From: CAYZBF01 sp964476585
Lineage (GTDB): Bacteria > Hydrothermota > UBA3072
Direction of reading: 5' to 3'
Length of the DNA: 64,000 nucleotides
Assembly: GCA_964476585.1 (NCBI GenBank)
Contig: CAYZBF010000003.1
Location: 1-64,000, forward strand
The notes under the pieces were generated by a model. It did not search any database and was not told the origin of the DNA. It saw only the letters and a list, made by a program, of their open reading frames with translations. The position numbers and the translations under genes are program-made. This document shows positions 62,596 to 64,000 of this stretch, piece after piece (the stretch's first letter is position 1; every line of letters starts with the position of its first letter).

Positions 62596-62625
62596 TTGAC
62601 TTATCCAGATCTCTTGTTATATATT
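62596..62625 (+). promoter_or_regulatory. Promoter of rpsU
   Basis: TTGACT followed by TATATA (16-bp spacer) or TATATT (18-bp spacer), about 45 nt before rpsU. Confidence 0.6.
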
Positions 62626-62668
62626 TAGTTAAAGTTATCAACTAAACGTGGCAAGGAGGTGATAGCAT

Positions 62669-62860
62669 TTGCCAGAAGTAAAAGTACGCGAAGGCGAATC
62701 TTTTGAGAGGGTTTTTCGTCGCTTTAAAAGATTGTGCGAAAAGGAAAAAATACGCAGTGAAATTAAAAAGCACCAAAGATACGAAAAACCAAGCGATAGA
62801 CGCCAAAGAACGCGTAAGAAAACAGTAAGATTTCAAAGGAAGAGAGGGTTTTTTTCTTAA
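62669..62860 (+). CDS. rpsU: 30S ribosomal protein bS21
   Basis: 63 residues. PEVKVREGESFERVFRRFKR then basic helices (KIRSEIKKHQRYEKPSDRRQ), the bS21 pattern. The start is TTG, fixed by homology and by a perfect AAGGAGGTGAT nine bases upstream. bS21 marks the initiation-ready 30S subunit and varies among phyla. Confidence 0.95.
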   Translation: MPEVKVREGESFERVFRRFKRLCEKEKIRSEIKKHQRYEKPSDRRQRTRKKTVRFQRKRGFFS

Positions 62861-62945
62861 GAATAGACCTTCAAAAGGGGTTATCAACGTATAGTTTACT
62901 ATTTGCAACTATATGGTATAGCAATTAACAAGATAATCATATTAA

Positions 62946-63449
62946 ATGGCCTTAGTTGACATAATATCATTAATAACAATTATCGCTTTTCTTTTGTGGG
63001 GTATAAAGAGAGGTTTTATTCTCGAAATATCTGAAATTGCAGGCCTCATTTTTGCCTTCGTTCTTGCTTTATATCTACCTCTAAATTTAAACATAGGTGG
63101 GTGGAAATACCTGGTAAGCTTTCTAGTATATTTTTTTATATTAAGTATAGTCTTTAGCATTGTCTCAAAAATAGTAAACAAAACTCCTTTAGCACTAATT
63201 GATAAGGCTTTGGGTGCTGCAGTTGGGGCATTGAAGGGATTTATTGTAATAATTATTATCTTCCTCATAATAAGTGTAATGCCGAAGACTAATCAAAATA
63301 AAGCACTAAGGAATAGCTTACTATACAATACAACATTAAAAATCAAACCCGCATTAAAAGGATTCCTGCAGAGAAAGATGAATAGGATTACACCAAAAGA
63401 CAAGCTTCCACTCCCAGAGCCTCGAAAAGGAAAACGAGTACTAATATAA
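62946..63449 (+). CDS. cvpA: CvpA-family membrane protein
   Basis: 167 residues with four membrane helices: MALVDIISLITIIAFLLWGI, then RGFILEISEIAGLIFAFVLA and KALGAAVGALKGFIVIIIIF, matching CvpA/colicin V production proteins. Position just before mutS2 is common. No Shine-Dalgarno. GATAAT eight bases upstream of the ATG might be a -10 box. Its stop overlaps the mutS2 ATG. Confidence 0.85.
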   Translation: MALVDIISLITIIAFLLWGIKRGFILEISEIAGLIFAFVLALYLPLNLNIGGWKYLVSFLVYFFILSIVFSIVSKIVNKTPLALIDKALGAAVGALKGFIVIIIIFLIISVMPKTNQNKALRNSLLYNTTLKIKPALKGFLQRKMNRITPKDKLPLPEPRKGKRVLI

Positions 63450-64000
63450 TGAAAAAATTAGCTCAGATAGTAGGGCTTCCCCGCCTAAAAGAAATAGTTG
63501 CGGAATACGCAGATTCAGCCCCCGGGAAACTACGTATCCTCTCTCTAAAACCCGTTAATCTAAATCACATAACAGAACATATTTTCGACCAACTCTCGCA
63601 AGTTATTGAACATCAAGATGTTATATCTGAACTTTCGATTGTAGAGGAGGCGGGGGCGCCAAGATTGGGAATTTATTTATCCTCTGGTGAACTGTTCCAC
63701 TTTGCCCGGGAGTTGGAGTTAACCGGAGAAACTAAGGGCATCCTATCGGAAAATAAAATTCTCGAGGATTTAGAAGAGAAACTCAATCCTCTTCCACAGC
63801 TAAAAGAGGAAATTCTGGAATGTATCGATGATGAGGGACAAGTAAGAGTAGACGCCTCGCCTCAATTGAAATCTTTATACAGAGAAAGAAAGAAGCTACA
63901 GGCTGCCATCGAAAATACATTGAAAAATGTTATGCAAAAACACGAAGAGTTACTACAGGATGATGTTATCACTCAGCGAAGAGAGAGAACTGTCCTTCCA
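63449..64000 (+). CDS. mutS2: Endonuclease MutS2, N-terminal part (cut by window end)
   Basis: 184 residues visible. It starts MKKLAQIVGLPRLKEIVAEY, continues with helical clamp-type sequence, and reaches DEGQVRVDASPQLKSLYRER and the TQRRERTVLP position that precedes the ATPase core in MutS2. MutS2 suppresses recombination and acts on stalled ribosomes or branched DNA. The ATP-binding and Smr domains lie beyond the window. Confidence 0.85.
   Translation, partial: MKKLAQIVGLPRLKEIVAEYADSAPGKLRILSLKPVNLNHITEHIFDQLSQVIEHQDVISELSIVEEAGAPRLGIYLSSGELFHFARELELTGETKGILSENKILEDLEEKLNPLPQLKEEILECIDDEGQVRVDASPQLKSLYRERKKLQAAIENTLKNVMQKHEELLQDDVITQRRERTVLP

Overview
The window looks like a contig from an uncultivated, AT-rich, double-membraned (diderm) bacterium. 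The envelope genes (TolC, HlyD, MacB, TonB, ExbD, TolQ-type protein, lipoproteins with lipoboxes) show two membranes. The Bat operon, the Fe-S EtfA and the recF/DUF721/gyrB arrangement would fit a candidate phylum of the WOR-3/TA06/Zixibacteria sort, but that placement is a guess. No rRNA, CRISPR array, transposase or integrase was seen. Promoters are mostly sigma70-like (TTGACW, 15-18 bp, TATAAT-like).

Left part, about 1-31 kb, is accessory. It holds mostly single genes on the minus strand, many with their own promoter: transporters (NCS2 permease, ECF S component), a GG-reductase/methyltransferase pair, asparagine synthetase AsnA, threonine aldolase, GyrI-like and lipocalin-like proteins, a thioesterase/Nudix pair, nucleotidyltransferases and CocE-type hydrolases. 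Decay is conspicuous: a radical SAM gene with an internal deletion, a fucose-isomerase-like gene with an apparent in-frame deletion, two single-step frameshifts (low-Mr phosphatase, nucleotidyltransferase), and terminal fragments of a serine hydrolase and a CocE hydrolase. About 100-bp promoter-bearing sequences resembling one another recur between these genes. A hairpin-rich repeat occurs at 0.5 and 16.8 kb. Inside this region, 10.3-16.6 kb is an orderly unit: ECF sigma, zinc-finger anti-sigma, CpxP-like sensor, TolC, HlyD, MacB, then asnA.

Right part, about 31-64 kb, is core. 32.2-39.8 kb is a complete aerotolerance-type (Bat) operon: MoxR, DUF58, a DUF4381-like protein, BatA, BatB, BatC, BatD, BatE. 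At 43.4 kb a divergent promoter region drives recF-DUF721-gyrB leftward. Rightward it drives a 30-residue lipopeptide followed by DUF177-rpmF-plsX-fabD-fabG-acpP-fabF-etfB-etfA-gyrA plus a small gene. After a bidirectional terminator come a lipoprotein, tRNA-Gly, tRNA-Cys and rpsT. An opposing operon runs tolQ-exbD-tonB-nptA-like-scpA-recJ-rodA-comF. The window ends with rpsU, cvpA and the start of mutS2.

The two most unusual patterns are translational. Several genes have a good Shine-Dalgarno sequence followed, at the position where homology places the start, by AUA or AUU instead of AUG. Several others have a -10 box only 6-12 nt before the start codon, implying leaderless or nearly leaderless mRNAs.
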